Positions 44,201 to 52,002 of a stretch of 64,000 nucleotides of DNA are shown here, piece after piece. The stretch's first letter is position 1, and each line of letters begins with the position of its first letter. The translations under genes were made by a program, and so were the position numbers. The notes below the pieces were generated by a model. It saw nothing but the letters and a program-made list of their open reading frames with translations. It did not search any database and had not been told where the DNA came from. The DNA is from Streptomyces sp. yr375 (GTDB lineage Bacteria; Actinomycetota; Actinomycetes; Streptomycetales; Streptomycetaceae), in the NCBI RefSeq assembly GCF_900110755.1, contig NZ_FOFF01000001.1, positions 62,001 through 126,000 on the forward strand, given 5' to 3'.

Positions 44201-47200
44201 CGGCCGCGCACAGGGCGACCAGTTCGCCGTAGCTGTGTCCGGCGGCCATGTCGGGCCGTACCCCGGCCGCGGTGAGCACGGCGTGCGCGGCGAGGCCCGC
44301 GATGCCCAGGGCCGGCTGTGCAACGCGGGTGTCGGTGAGCGCGGCCCGCTGCCGGTGGCGTACGGCGTCGTCGAAGGCGGCCGGCGGGTACAGGGTGTCG
44401 GCGTGGGCGCGGCCCAGTTCCAGGTAGGCGCGCAGTTCGGGGAAGGCGACGAACAGGTCGGCGAGCATGCCGGTGCGCTGGCTTCCCTGGCCGGGGAAGA
44501 GGAAGGCGACCTTGGCGTCGCCGGGCGCGTCCGGTCCGGCCCGGTGGACCCCCGGTGCCGGTTGGTGTTCGGAGGCGTCGGTGAGTGCGCCGCGCAGCTT
44601 CGCGATCAGGTCGTCCACGTCGGTGGCGACGACCGCGACCCGTGCCGGATCACCGAGCGCGTCCGAGCGGCGCGCCGCGCTGAGCGCCAGGTCGCGCAGC
44701 CGCCACGGCCGGCCCTCCGCCTCCGCGGCCTTGAGGAGTTCCGTCATGGCGCGGTGGGCCGTGGCCTCGTCGCGGCCACGGAAGACGAACAGTTCGGCCG
44801 GCCAGGCGTCCAGTCCGCGCACCGGCGGCACGCCGTCGGCGTAAGCGGCCAGCACCACATGGAAGTTGGTGCCGCCGAAGCCGAACGCGCTGACCCCGGC
44901 GACCCGTTCCGCCGGGGGCGTCGCCCAGGGCCGGGCCTGTGCGTGGAAGGCGAAGGGGCTGTTGTCCGCGTCCCAGGCCGGGTTGGGTGCGTCGACGTGC
45001 AGGGTGGGCGGCCGGATGCCGGTGTGCAGGGCCAGCAGGGTCTTGATCAGCCCGGCGAGTCCGGCGGCGCACTTGGTGTGCCCGATCTGCGACTTCACCG
45101 AACCGATCACACAGCCGCCCGGCTTGGCTCCGGCCTCGCCGAACACCTCGCTGAGGATGCGGAGTTCGGTGCGGTCGCCGACGACCGTCCCGGTGCCGTG
45201 CGCCTCGACGAGCCCGACGTCGGCCGGGGAGACGCCCGCGTTGCGGTAGGCCCGCTCCAGGGCCGAGCGCTGGCCCTCGGGCCTGGGGGCGGTGAGGCCG
45301 AGGGAGCGGCCGTCGCTGGAGGAGCCGAGGCCCTTGATGACGCCGTAGATCCGGTCGCCGTCGCGTTCGGCGTCGGCGAGCCGCTTGAGGACGACGCAGG
45401 CCACGCCCTCGCCGAGCGCGATGCCGTCCGCCGAACCGTCGAAGGCCCGGGAGCGGCCGGTCGGGGACAGCGCGTGCACGGACGAGAACAGGACGAAGTC
45501 GTTGATGCCGTTGTGCAGGTCCGCGCCGCCGCACAGCACCACGTCGGAGGTGCCCCCGACCAGCTCCTTGCAGGCGACGTCGACGGCGGCCAGCGAGGAC
45601 GCGCAGGCGGCGTCGACGGTGTAGTTCGCGCCGCCGAGGTCGAGCCGGTTGGCGATCCGCCCGGAGATGACGTTGGCGAGCATGCCGGGGAAGGAGTCCT
45701 CGGTGAGCTGCGGGAGTTGCTCGTCCAGCGCCGCCGGGACCTCGCCGTAGTACGAGGGCAGCACCGCCCGCAGCGTCGCCGCGTTCGACAGGTCGCTGCC
45801 CGCCTCCGCGCCGAACACCACGGAGGTGCGCGAGCGGTCGAACTCCCGTCCCCCGTCGCCGTATCCGGCGTCCTCCAGGGCCCGCCGGGCGGCCTCCAGG
45901 GACAGTAACTGCACCGGCTCGACGCTGCCGAGGGAGGCGGGCGGGATGCCGTAGCGCAGTGGGTCGAAGGGGATGCGGGGCAGGAAGCCGCCCCACTTGG
46001 ACGGCGTCGACCGCTCGTGGTGGACGGCCGGGTCCCAGCGGTCGGCCGGGACCTCGCCGACCGCGTCCACGCCCCCGACGACGTTCGCCCAGAAGGTGGG
46101 CAGGTCGGGTGCCTGCGGGAACATGCAGGCCATCCCTACGACAGCGATGTCGAGCGGTGTCGGGGCCGCCGCCACCGGCTCCCGCATCTCCCACGACAGG
46201 CCCAACTCGGCGGCACGCAGGGCGAGATGCTCGGCGGCACCGGTGGTCACCGACGCGTGCAGCGCCGCGACCGTGGTGGTCGCCGAGCGCAGTACGGCCA
46301 CCTCCCCGGCCATGAACATCCCCTCGGCGAGCTGGCGTTGCTCGTCGACCGGGGTGAGGGAGCCGTCGGCGTCCCGGGTCGCGCCCTTGCTGGCGATGCG
46401 CAGCCGGCCGACGTTGAGCCGCTCCAGCTCCTCCCAGATCCGCCGGTCGCCGACGCCCTCGGCGCGCAGCCGGGCCTCCTGCTCGCGATAGCCGGCGGCG
46501 AACGGGCTCGGCACACAGCGCGTGGCGTGCCCCGGGGCCGACTCCAGGAGCGTGGTGCGCTCGGCGGCCATCACCTGCCGCTGGAAGAGCGGCCGGATCG
46601 CCCCGTGCGCCACCGCCTCCTCGGTGAACAGGTAGGCGGTGCCCATCAGCAGGCCGACGGCCGCCCCGCGCGCGGTCAGCGGCGAGGCGAGCGCGGCGAC
46701 CATCGCCGCCGACCGCTCGTCATGCACCCCGCCCGCGAAGAACACCTCGACGTCCGACGCGTCACCGCCGCCCAAGTAGTCGTTGAGAACGGCCAGTTGG
46801 GCTTCCCAGAGCGGGAAGCTGCCGCGCGGTCCGACGTGCCCGCCGCACTCCGAGCCCTCGAACACGAACCGGCGTGCCCCGGCTTCCAGGAACTGCCGCA
46901 GCAGCCCCGGCGACGGCACGTGCAGGAAGGTCCGGATGCCGTCCTGCTCCAACGCCTGTGCCTGGGACGGCCGTCCGCCCGCGATGATCGCGTGCGTCGG
47001 CCGCAGTTCCCGTACGGCCGCCAACTGGGCGGTGCGCACGTCCTCCGGCGCGAAGCCGAGCACGCCCACGCCCCACGGTCGGCCGGCCACCGCGTCCCTG
47101 GTCTCGGCCAGCATCGCCCGGGTCCGCGCGCCGTCCGCCAGCGCCAGCGCGAGGAACGGCAGCGCCCCGTCCGTCGCCACCGTCGCCGCGAACGCGGCCC

Positions 47201-48185
47201 CGTCGCTCACCCGCGTCATCGGCCCCTGCGCGACGGGCAGTTGAGTCCCGAGCGCCCGGCTCATCGGCGACCCGCCGCGCAGCGCCCGTACGGCAGTCTC
47301 GTCGCGTACGGCGTCCAGGACCGCGTCGCGCAGCCCGCGCACCGTGCGCCGGACGTCGCCCCAGCGCTCGGCGAACCGGGCGGCGAGGAAACCGTCCTGG
47401 CCCACCGGGAGCAGTTGGGTGCGCGGGTCCTGCGCGCCGAGCAGGGCCGCCACCGCCTCCGGCCCGGCGTCCGCCGCGAGCCGCGGGGCGTCCGCGCCGC
47501 GCCGCAGCAGGACCCGGTGACCGGCCAGGACGACGGTCTCCGAGCCGTCGAGAGTGCGCAGCGCCGCCGCGGCAGGCTCGGGCAGCGCCGACTCGGCGAG
47601 CAGCGCGAGCTGGCTGTCCAGGACGACACCGGCCGCCCCGCCGGCCACCGCGGCGGCGGCCGTACGCGGACCGATACCGCCGCACGCCCACATCGGCAGG
47701 TCCAACTCGGGTGCGGCCAGGAGCTGTTGGAGCAGGACGAAGGTGTTCAGCTCGCCGATCCGGCCACCGCACTCGGCACCGCGAGCGATCAGACCGTGCG
47801 CCCCGGCGCGCACCGCGTCCCGCGCGCCCGCCAGGTCGGTGACCTCCACCAGCACGCGGTGGCGCGCGGCGAGGTCGGCGACCGGCCACGACGAGGCGGC
47901 GGCCGCCGCGGTGACTGCCTCGGCAGTCAGGACGACCGTGTGCGGGCCGTCGGATCCCAGGTCGGCGGGGGTGAGCCGGCAGTGTGCGCCGACCCGGACG
48001 CCGAAGCCGCCCGGGGACGCGCGGCGCAGGCGGGCGAGGGCCTCGCGGGATCTTCGGTCGCCGGACCCCAGATCGAGTACGCCGAGACCACCGGCCCGGC
48101 CGACGGCGAGAGCGAGACCCGCGTCGGGTTCGCCGAACGGAGTGATGCCGATGATCATGTCCTCGGAACGCACAGCGGACTTCAT
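41250..48185 (-). CDS. Iterative type I PKS/PUFA-synthase-like subunit 1: NPD-NPD-KS-AT-ACP-KR
   Basis: 2311 aa. Residues 1-620 are two consecutive nitronate-monooxygenase (PfaD/enoyl-reductase)-like barrels, each with an ECGG motif (near 137 and 443). KS at about 677-1110 with Cys861 in VDAACASSL. AT at about 1200-1520 (FPGQGSQRTGM, GHSYGEL). ACP with the PUFA-type motif LSVDSIKR (Ser near 1740). KR at about 2040-2300 (GGARGIT, Tyr of VDYAAAND). It carries a TTA leucine codon at 45906-45908. I chose the ATG at 48185 because GGAGA precedes it; a start at 48236 is possible. With PKS2 and the free ACP it should build a reduced or polyene acyl chain. Confidence 0.92.
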   Translation of the reverse strand: MKSAVRSEDMIIGITPFGEPDAGLALAVGRAGGLGVLDLGSGDRRSREALARLRRASPGGFGVRVGAHCRLTPADLGSDGPHTVVLTAEAVTAAAAASSWPVADLAARHRVLVEVTDLAGARDAVRAGAHGLIARGAECGGRIGELNTFVLLQQLLAAPELDLPMWACGGIGPRTAAAAVAGGAAGVVLDSQLALLAESALPEPAAAALRTLDGSETVVLAGHRVLLRRGADAPRLAADAGPEAVAALLGAQDPRTQLLPVGQDGFLAARFAERWGDVRRTVRGLRDAVLDAVRDETAVRALRGGSPMSRALGTQLPVAQGPMTRVSDGAAFAATVATDGALPFLALALADGARTRAMLAETRDAVAGRPWGVGVLGFAPEDVRTAQLAAVRELRPTHAIIAGGRPSQAQALEQDGIRTFLHVPSPGLLRQFLEAGARRFVFEGSECGGHVGPRGSFPLWEAQLAVLNDYLGGGDASDVEVFFAGGVHDERSAAMVAALASPLTARGAAVGLLMGTAYLFTEEAVAHGAIRPLFQRQVMAAERTTLLESAPGHATRCVPSPFAAGYREQEARLRAEGVGDRRIWEELERLNVGRLRIASKGATRDADGSLTPVDEQRQLAEGMFMAGEVAVLRSATTTVAALHASVTTGAAEHLALRAAELGLSWEMREPVAAAPTPLDIAVVGMACMFPQAPDLPTFWANVVGGVDAVGEVPADRWDPAVHHERSTPSKWGGFLPRIPFDPLRYGIPPASLGSVEPVQLLSLEAARRALEDAGYGDGGREFDRSRTSVVFGAEAGSDLSNAATLRAVLPSYYGEVPAALDEQLPQLTEDSFPGMLANVISGRIANRLDLGGANYTVDAACASSLAAVDVACKELVGGTSDVVLCGGADLHNGINDFVLFSSVHALSPTGRSRAFDGSADGIALGEGVACVVLKRLADAERDGDRIYGVIKGLGSSSDGRSLGLTAPRPEGQRSALERAYRNAGVSPADVGLVEAHGTGTVVGDRTELRILSEVFGEAGAKPGGCVIGSVKSQIGHTKCAAGLAGLIKTLLALHTGIRPPTLHVDAPNPAWDADNSPFAFHAQARPWATPPAERVAGVSAFGFGGTNFHVVLAAYADGVPPVRGLDAWPAELFVFRGRDEATAHRAMTELLKAAEAEGRPWRLRDLALSAARRSDALGDPARVAVVATDVDDLIAKLRGALTDASEHQPAPGVHRAGPDAPGDAKVAFLFPGQGSQRTGMLADLFVAFPELRAYLELGRAHADTLYPPAAFDDAVRHRQRAALTDTRVAQPALGIAGLAAHAVLTAAGVRPDMAAGHSYGELVALCAAGALTPETLLELSAERAAAILEAAGSRTAGDGDPGTMAAVSAGAEEVAQALKTTAAPDSVVVANRNSPTQTVISGPSDAVAEAARLLRAAGLGAKRIPVACAFHSPLVAGAGDRFAGALAARPVHAPEFPVWSNRTAAPYPLDADAVRTELAAQIGAPVAFVEQIEAMYEAGARVFVEAGPGSVLTRLVGQILGDRPHRTVACEPRPGGGLRDWLDALARLAVAGQPVRTGWLLRGRDAVDAVRTPVPKRPGWTVDGQLVRTAAGALLPGALAPARRVVDPAERTATTVTTNPAHGVPSDGDALISEFLRTSREMIAAQRDVLLTYLGSTPSAQIASPVLVTSPQVVQVVPQLPSPQPEMAAPAAHPAAVPAIEEPAGTTDVQQLVLEIISERTGYPIDMIEPDLDLEADLSVDSIKRAEIAGELAKRLGGGAGADLTAMDDDELEELTKARTAAAVTDWLTARLGAPATESGESTVAGKPVPAAEVTEEATSKVTGEPPRRLVLTPVLLADAPADPASVLSGTRWTVLGEDSAEVTTRLVSHGAEVDVRARDHVLSEADGQVDGVLYLGALPAADDTPVLPDAFPVLKAALARGPRWLLAVRGVDDDAPDARTAGLRGLFRTVAHEYPQTLARVVDLADASPSAVADAVVAEAVAPDRTPVVLRTAAGRHGFELVDAPLGALGSTGAGPAGDGAAEAAALGLDRDSVVLLAGGARGITAQFAAALAGAARCRLELLGRTPAPEGPEAADTVAARTPAELRAALAARGGMKPVEINRAAELLLAQREITATLSELTALGSRVRYRSVDFREPAAVLQAVKEIHAEHGRLDGVVHAAGVIEDRLVAEKTAESFQRVYGTKATGADALLTALEELPAAPAFTVLFGSISAVLGNRGQVDYAAANDALETLGAAFAARGGHRAVTVHWGPWAPAAGHGGMVGAELAREYARRGIRLIDPEEGTAALLRELAWGEESATAVVYTASGW

Positions 48186-48678
48186 GATTCTCCGAATCAA
48201 GGGTGAGACTGCACGGTGGGGGATTCGGGACAGCAATGGCGGCTCACCGGATTCCGGACGGGACCAGGTTCAGGTCCACCGGAACGCCGTTCTAAAGCGC
48301 GTGCTCGAAACGCGTTGAAAGTTAGTGCGCTTGTTACTCACTGGTCAACGATCGATCGGGCGGCCGGTATCCAGCCGTAGCTTTTCGGTCAGTCGAGGGC
48401 GCATGACCAGGGCGTAGGAAAACGGTGGAATTCCTTTCGGGCGCCGCCGCGTTCACTCCTTACTCACAGTGTGGAAACATGAACGGCCGTAAGAAATAGG
48501 TTCCTTTGGACCGCATGTCCGCATCGGAACGCACATTCCCGGCGTGGCGCGGAGCGGCGGGAAAATTCTGCGTGTCGGCCTTGGAGTGACCGGGAAGAGT
48601 GTGTGCAGCCGCCCTATGAGACAGGTGAGGCGGGCGAGGCAGGTCTTGACGTGGGCCGGTCCGCCGCGAAGACTGGAA

Positions 48679-48692
48679 TGACTACGTAGTCA
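48679..48692. promoter_or_regulatory. LacI operator candidate (perfect palindrome)
   Basis: TGACTACGTAGTCA is a 14-bp perfect palindrome with a central CG, as in LacI-family operators. It sits 150 bases before the LacI gene and 494 bases upstream of PKS1. Confidence 0.55.
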
Positions 48693-48757
48693 GGCCGGTC
48701 CTCGGGAGGTCGTAGACCGGCTTGGCTGCGTGGCCGGCGCCCCAAGCGGAGCACCAG

Positions 48758-48805
48758 TGGGAGCCCCGACGGGAGTCCTGGCGGGAGCCTTGACGGGAGC
48801 GTGCC
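48758..48805. repeat. Four 12-bp tandem repeats
   Basis: Four contiguous 12-mers each beginning (c/t)GGGAG lie in the probable leader of the LacI gene, 37 bases before its ATG. Confidence 0.75.
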
Positions 48806-48841
48806 CATGCGCCGTCGAGCAAGCCACGGCACGGGCCCGGG

Positions 48842-49849
48842 ATGACGGAGGTCGCCCGCGCGGCCGGTGTCTCGCAGAAGACGGTGTCGCGGGTCGTCAA
48901 CGGCGAGCCGCATGTCAGCCCCGAGGTCCGCGACCGCGTCCTGCGGGCCGTCCGCGAACTGGACTACCGCCCCAACACCGCTGCCCGCGCCCTCCTGTTG
49001 GGCCGCTACCGCAGGATCGGCGTCGTCTCCCCCGGCTCCGCGCTGCACGGCCCGACGTCCCTGCTCCTCGGCCTGGAGCAGGCCGTGCGACGGGCCGGGT
49101 ACGCGTTCGCGCTGGCGACCACCCGGGAGGGGCGGGGGAGCGCCGTCGCCGCCGAATCGCTCCTGGAGCAGGGCGTCGACGGCGTCGTCCTCGTCGAGCC
49201 GGTCGACGTCGGCACGCCGACCCGCCTGCACACCGACCTGCCGGTCGTCGGCCTGTGCGGCCCGGTCGACACGGCGGGCGGCCGCAGCGCCGTCGTCCGG
49301 ACCGACGGGGTCGCCGGCGCCCGGCTGGCCACCGAGCACCTGCTCGCCCTCGGCCACCGCACGGTGTGGCACGTCCCCGGCCCGCAGAACTGGTTCGGCG
49401 CCCGCGACCGCGTACAGGGCTGGCGCGAGGCGCTGGCCGCCGCCGACGCGCCCGAGCCTGCGCTGCCCGCCGAGGGCGACTGGACCCCCGCCTCCGGCTT
49501 CGCGGCGGGCCGGGAACTCGCCCGACTCCCGGACGTCACCGCCGTGTTCGCCGCCAACGACGACACGGCGATCGGCCTGCTCCGGGCCTTCGCCGAGGCC
49601 GGCCGGACCGTCCCGCACGACGTCAGCGTGGTCGGCTTCGACGACATCCCCGTCGCGGCCTACCTCACCCCGCCGCTCACCACCCTCCGGCAGGACTTCG
49701 CCGCCGTCACCGCCCACGCCGTGGCCGTCCTCACCGCGACCATCGAGAACCAGCCACCCCCACCCGAACCGACCGTCCTGGCAGTCGAGTTGCGGGTACG
49801 GGACTCCACGGCACCCGTGCGCGCCCACGGGCGCCCGACGAGCCGCTGA
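48842..49849 (+). CDS. LacI-family transcriptional regulator beside PKS operon
   Basis: 335 aa. The recognition helices MTEVARAAGVSQKTVSRVVNG begin at the first residue, so the usual few residues before helix 1 are missing; no earlier in-frame start exists after the upstream stop at 48791-48793. Hinge RPNTAARALLLG and a sensor domain ending VVGFDDIPVAAYLTPPLTTL are normal. It is divergent from the PKS operon with a 14-bp palindrome between, so it may control either gene or only itself. The effector is unknown, though sugar sensing is typical. Confidence 0.85.
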   Translation: MTEVARAAGVSQKTVSRVVNGEPHVSPEVRDRVLRAVRELDYRPNTAARALLLGRYRRIGVVSPGSALHGPTSLLLGLEQAVRRAGYAFALATTREGRGSAVAAESLLEQGVDGVVLVEPVDVGTPTRLHTDLPVVGLCGPVDTAGGRSAVVRTDGVAGARLATEHLLALGHRTVWHVPGPQNWFGARDRVQGWREALAAADAPEPALPAEGDWTPASGFAAGRELARLPDVTAVFAANDDTAIGLLRAFAEAGRTVPHDVSVVGFDDIPVAAYLTPPLTTLRQDFAAVTAHAVAVLTATIENQPPPPEPTVLAVELRVRDSTAPVRAHGRPTSR

Positions 49850-49974
49850 CGGCCGTCCCGGCTCGCGTCCGGGTGCTTCTGCTGCTCCTCCTGCTTCCTC
49901 CGTACGGGTCCCGGGCGGCGGTGTCCGGAGTGTTGGCGGCGGGGCCGGTGTGAAGATCAGCCCATAGTGCGCAT

Positions 49975-51207
49975 ATGACGCATACCCCTACTCGTGCCCG
50001 TACCCGTACCCGCTCCCGTAGCCGTGCGGCGCTGCTGTGTGCCGCCGCGCTCCTCGCCTCCACCCTCCAGACGGCGGTCGCGAGCGCCCTCCCCGACCGC
50101 CATGACCAGGCGTGCACCGCCACCCGGCAGCCCAAGGGCCAGGCCCGCCAGGTCCTGGACATCGTCCGCCAGGCCAAGAAGGAGCTGGACCTCAAGGCGG
50201 CCCTCGTCAAGGTGACCGTCGACGGGCGGGAGATCGTCACCGGCGCGGTCGGCGAGTCCCTGACGGACGTCCCCGCGACCCCCGCCATGCACTTCCGCAC
50301 CGGGTCCGTCGGCATCGCCTTCATGGGCACCGTCCTGCTGCAACTGGTCGACGAGGGGAAGGCGGACCTCGACGCCCCCGTCTCCCGCTGGCTGCCCGAC
50401 CTGCCGCACGGCGACAAGATCACCCTGCGCATGCTCGGCGACTCCACCTCGGGCCTGCACGACTACGTCACCGACCCGGCCTTCCTGAAGAAGCTCTACG
50501 CCGACCCGTGGCAGCACTGGACGCCGGAGGAGGTCGTCGGGTTCTCCCTGAGTCACCCCCTCTGGTACGAGCCCGGCACCAACTGGAGCTACTCGCACGC
50601 CAACTTCGTCCTCCTCGGCCGCGCCCTGGAGAAGATCAGCGGCACCCCGCTCGACCGCCTCCTGCGCGAGCGGATCATGGACCCGCTCGATCTGCGCAAC
50701 ACGCGCAACAACGACACCGCGCTCATCCCGCCACCCGTCCTGCACGCCTACGACAGCGAACGCGGCACGTACGAGGAGTCCACCTTCTTCAACCCGTCCT
50801 GGACCACCGCCCCCGGCGCCGTCCTGACCCAGGACGTCTGCGACCTCGCCCGCTCCGGCCAGGCCATCGGCTCGGGCGAACTGCTCTCGCGGGCCGCCTT
50901 CCGCACCCAGTTGAACCCGGGCACGGTCGGCCTCGGACACCCGACGGACATCTGCCCCGCCACCGTCTGCCTGCCGATGACCGAGGACTTCCACTTCGGC
51001 GTCGGCGTCGTCGTCAAGAACGGCTGGGTGGTGCAGAACCCGTCCTTCTTCGGCTACGCGGCCGTGATGGCGTACGAGCCGCACAAGCGGCTGTCCATCG
51101 CGGTGTCGACGACCGTCGGCCCGAACGCGCCCGGCACCAACACCGCGCAGCCGATCGTCGAGCGGATCGCGGAACTGCTGGACCCGCAGCACCCGCTCGC
51201 GGACTGA
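49975..51207 (+). CDS. Secreted beta-lactamase-fold pseudoenzyme (S12 family, catalytic motifs lost)
   Basis: 410 aa. An Arg/Thr-rich start and hydrophobic stretch (residues 19-36) ending AVASA form a signal peptide. The fold of S12 DD-peptidases is clear over residues 60-400 (MHFRTGS, WYEPGTNWSYS, TAPGAVLTQ). All three catalytic motifs are changed: SxxK is S111-V-G-I114, YxN is Y206-S-H208, and HxG is Q354-N-P356. Compare the intact paralogue at 22685. It probably binds rather than cleaves peptidoglycan or another ligand. GTG and LacI genes upstream do not suggest a role. Confidence 0.88.
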   Translation: MTHTPTRARTRTRSRSRAALLCAAALLASTLQTAVASALPDRHDQACTATRQPKGQARQVLDIVRQAKKELDLKAALVKVTVDGREIVTGAVGESLTDVPATPAMHFRTGSVGIAFMGTVLLQLVDEGKADLDAPVSRWLPDLPHGDKITLRMLGDSTSGLHDYVTDPAFLKKLYADPWQHWTPEEVVGFSLSHPLWYEPGTNWSYSHANFVLLGRALEKISGTPLDRLLRERIMDPLDLRNTRNNDTALIPPPVLHAYDSERGTYEESTFFNPSWTTAPGAVLTQDVCDLARSGQAIGSGELLSRAAFRTQLNPGTVGLGHPTDICPATVCLPMTEDFHFGVGVVVKNGWVVQNPSFFGYAAVMAYEPHKRLSIAVSTTVGPNAPGTNTAQPIVERIAELLDPQHPLAD

Positions 51208-51245
51208 CCGGGAGCAGGGAGCGGTAGTCGGTGGCCGCGGGCGGC

Positions 51246-51824
51246 TCAGCGCCCGGCGCGTACCCCGTCCAGGGCGATGGCCAGGACGCGGTCGCGCTGG
51301 GCGTCGTCCACGAAGGTCGTCCCCGTGACGCCGGCGACCAGCCGCAGCAGATCGCCGAAGTCCATGTCCGTGCGGGCCACCCCCGCCTGCTGCGCCCGCT
51401 CGAACAGCGGGCCGCCCGCCGCGTACATCGAGTCGCGGCAGGCCTGGAAGATCTCAGACTCGCCCTCCAGCGCCTCGCGCACCGCCCGCTTGGTGACCAT
51501 GTAGCCGGTGAACCGCTCGAGCCAGGCGGTGAGCGCCTGCCACGGCTGCAGCCCGGCGAAGTCCACGGCTGACCGGCACAACGCGTTGACGTCGTCCGCG
51601 TAGACGCTCTCGAAGAGCGCCCGGCGGGTCGGGAAGTTCCGGTACAGCGTGCCGATGCCGACGCCCGCGCGCCGGGCGACGTCCTCCAGCGAGGCCTCCG
51701 AGCCGTGCTCGGCGAACGCCTCGCGCGCGGCGGCGAGCAGCGCGTCGTAGTTGCGGGCGGCGTCCTTACGGCTGGGGCGCTGGGCCGCGACGACCTCGCT
51801 GACGGGGAACTGCTGGGCCGGCAC
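51246..51824 (-). CDS. TetR-family repressor of adjacent MFS exporter
   Basis: 192 aa. The HTH around ASLEDVARRAGVGIGTLYRNFP (near residues 43-64) is the classic TetR type, and the C-terminal helices form the ligand domain. GTG at 51824. It is divergent from the MFS exporter at 52003. Between the two genes are two operators of matching design (GGAGG-N4-CCTCC), one overlapping a -10-like TATTGT, which strongly suggests that this protein represses the exporter and itself until a drug or metabolite binds. Confidence 0.9.
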   Translation of the reverse strand: MPAQQFPVSEVVAAQRPSRKDAARNYDALLAAAREAFAEHGSEASLEDVARRAGVGIGTLYRNFPTRRALFESVYADDVNALCRSAVDFAGLQPWQALTAWLERFTGYMVTKRAVREALEGESEIFQACRDSMYAAGGPLFERAQQAGVARTDMDFGDLLRLVAGVTGTTFVDDAQRDRVLAIALDGVRAGR

Positions 51825-51853
51825 TGCTGCCTCCTGGGCGGACTCGGTTGAAC

Positions 51854-51892
51854 CGGAGGTAGGCCTCCGCTATTGTGGAGGGGTGCCTCCAC
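51854..51892. promoter_or_regulatory. Twin TetR operators (GGAGG-N4-CCTCC)
   Basis: CGGAGG-tagg-CCTCCG (51854-51869) and GTGGAGGggtgCCTCCAC (51875-51892) share arms and spacing; their centres are 22 bp apart, about two helical turns. TATTGT (51871-51876) between them may be a -10 element. Confidence 0.75.
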
Positions 51893-52002
51893 TTTAACAG
51901 TCCGAGGCCCTCTTCGCGTCTTCCCGATCGTCTTCCCGATCCTGCGTCTTGCCGATCCATTTCCTGATCCTTTTCCCGATCCTCTTGCCGAGAGGCTTCG
52001 CC

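Larger units (their letters stand above)
48186..48841. promoter_or_regulatory. Divergent control region, PKS operon / LacI
   Basis: 656 bases without a gene. On the minus strand a promoter-like pair, TTGACC (48348-48343) and TAACTT (48324-48319) with 18-bp spacing, would give an untranslated leader of about 125 bases for PKS1. A 14-bp palindrome (48679-48692) and four 12-bp repeats (48758-48805) lie closer to the LacI gene. I see no further gene. Confidence 0.5.

Noticed and set aside
44830-44860. Second TTA codon in PKS1
   Set aside because: The string TTA here spans two codons (GCT TAC) in the coding frame. The same holds for the similar strings at 33710-33725, 24366-24380 and 54372-54384.
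41403-45908. 1501-codon open frame on the plus strand inside PKS1
   Set aside because: It is antisense to a complete KS-AT-ACP-KR synthase. Long antisense frames are expected where third codon positions are nearly always G or C, and the translation shows no domain.
48186-48236. Extended N-terminus of PKS1 from 48236
   Set aside because: The 17 additional residues have no RBS support, whereas GGAGA precedes the ATG at 48185 and the barrel domain begins shortly after.
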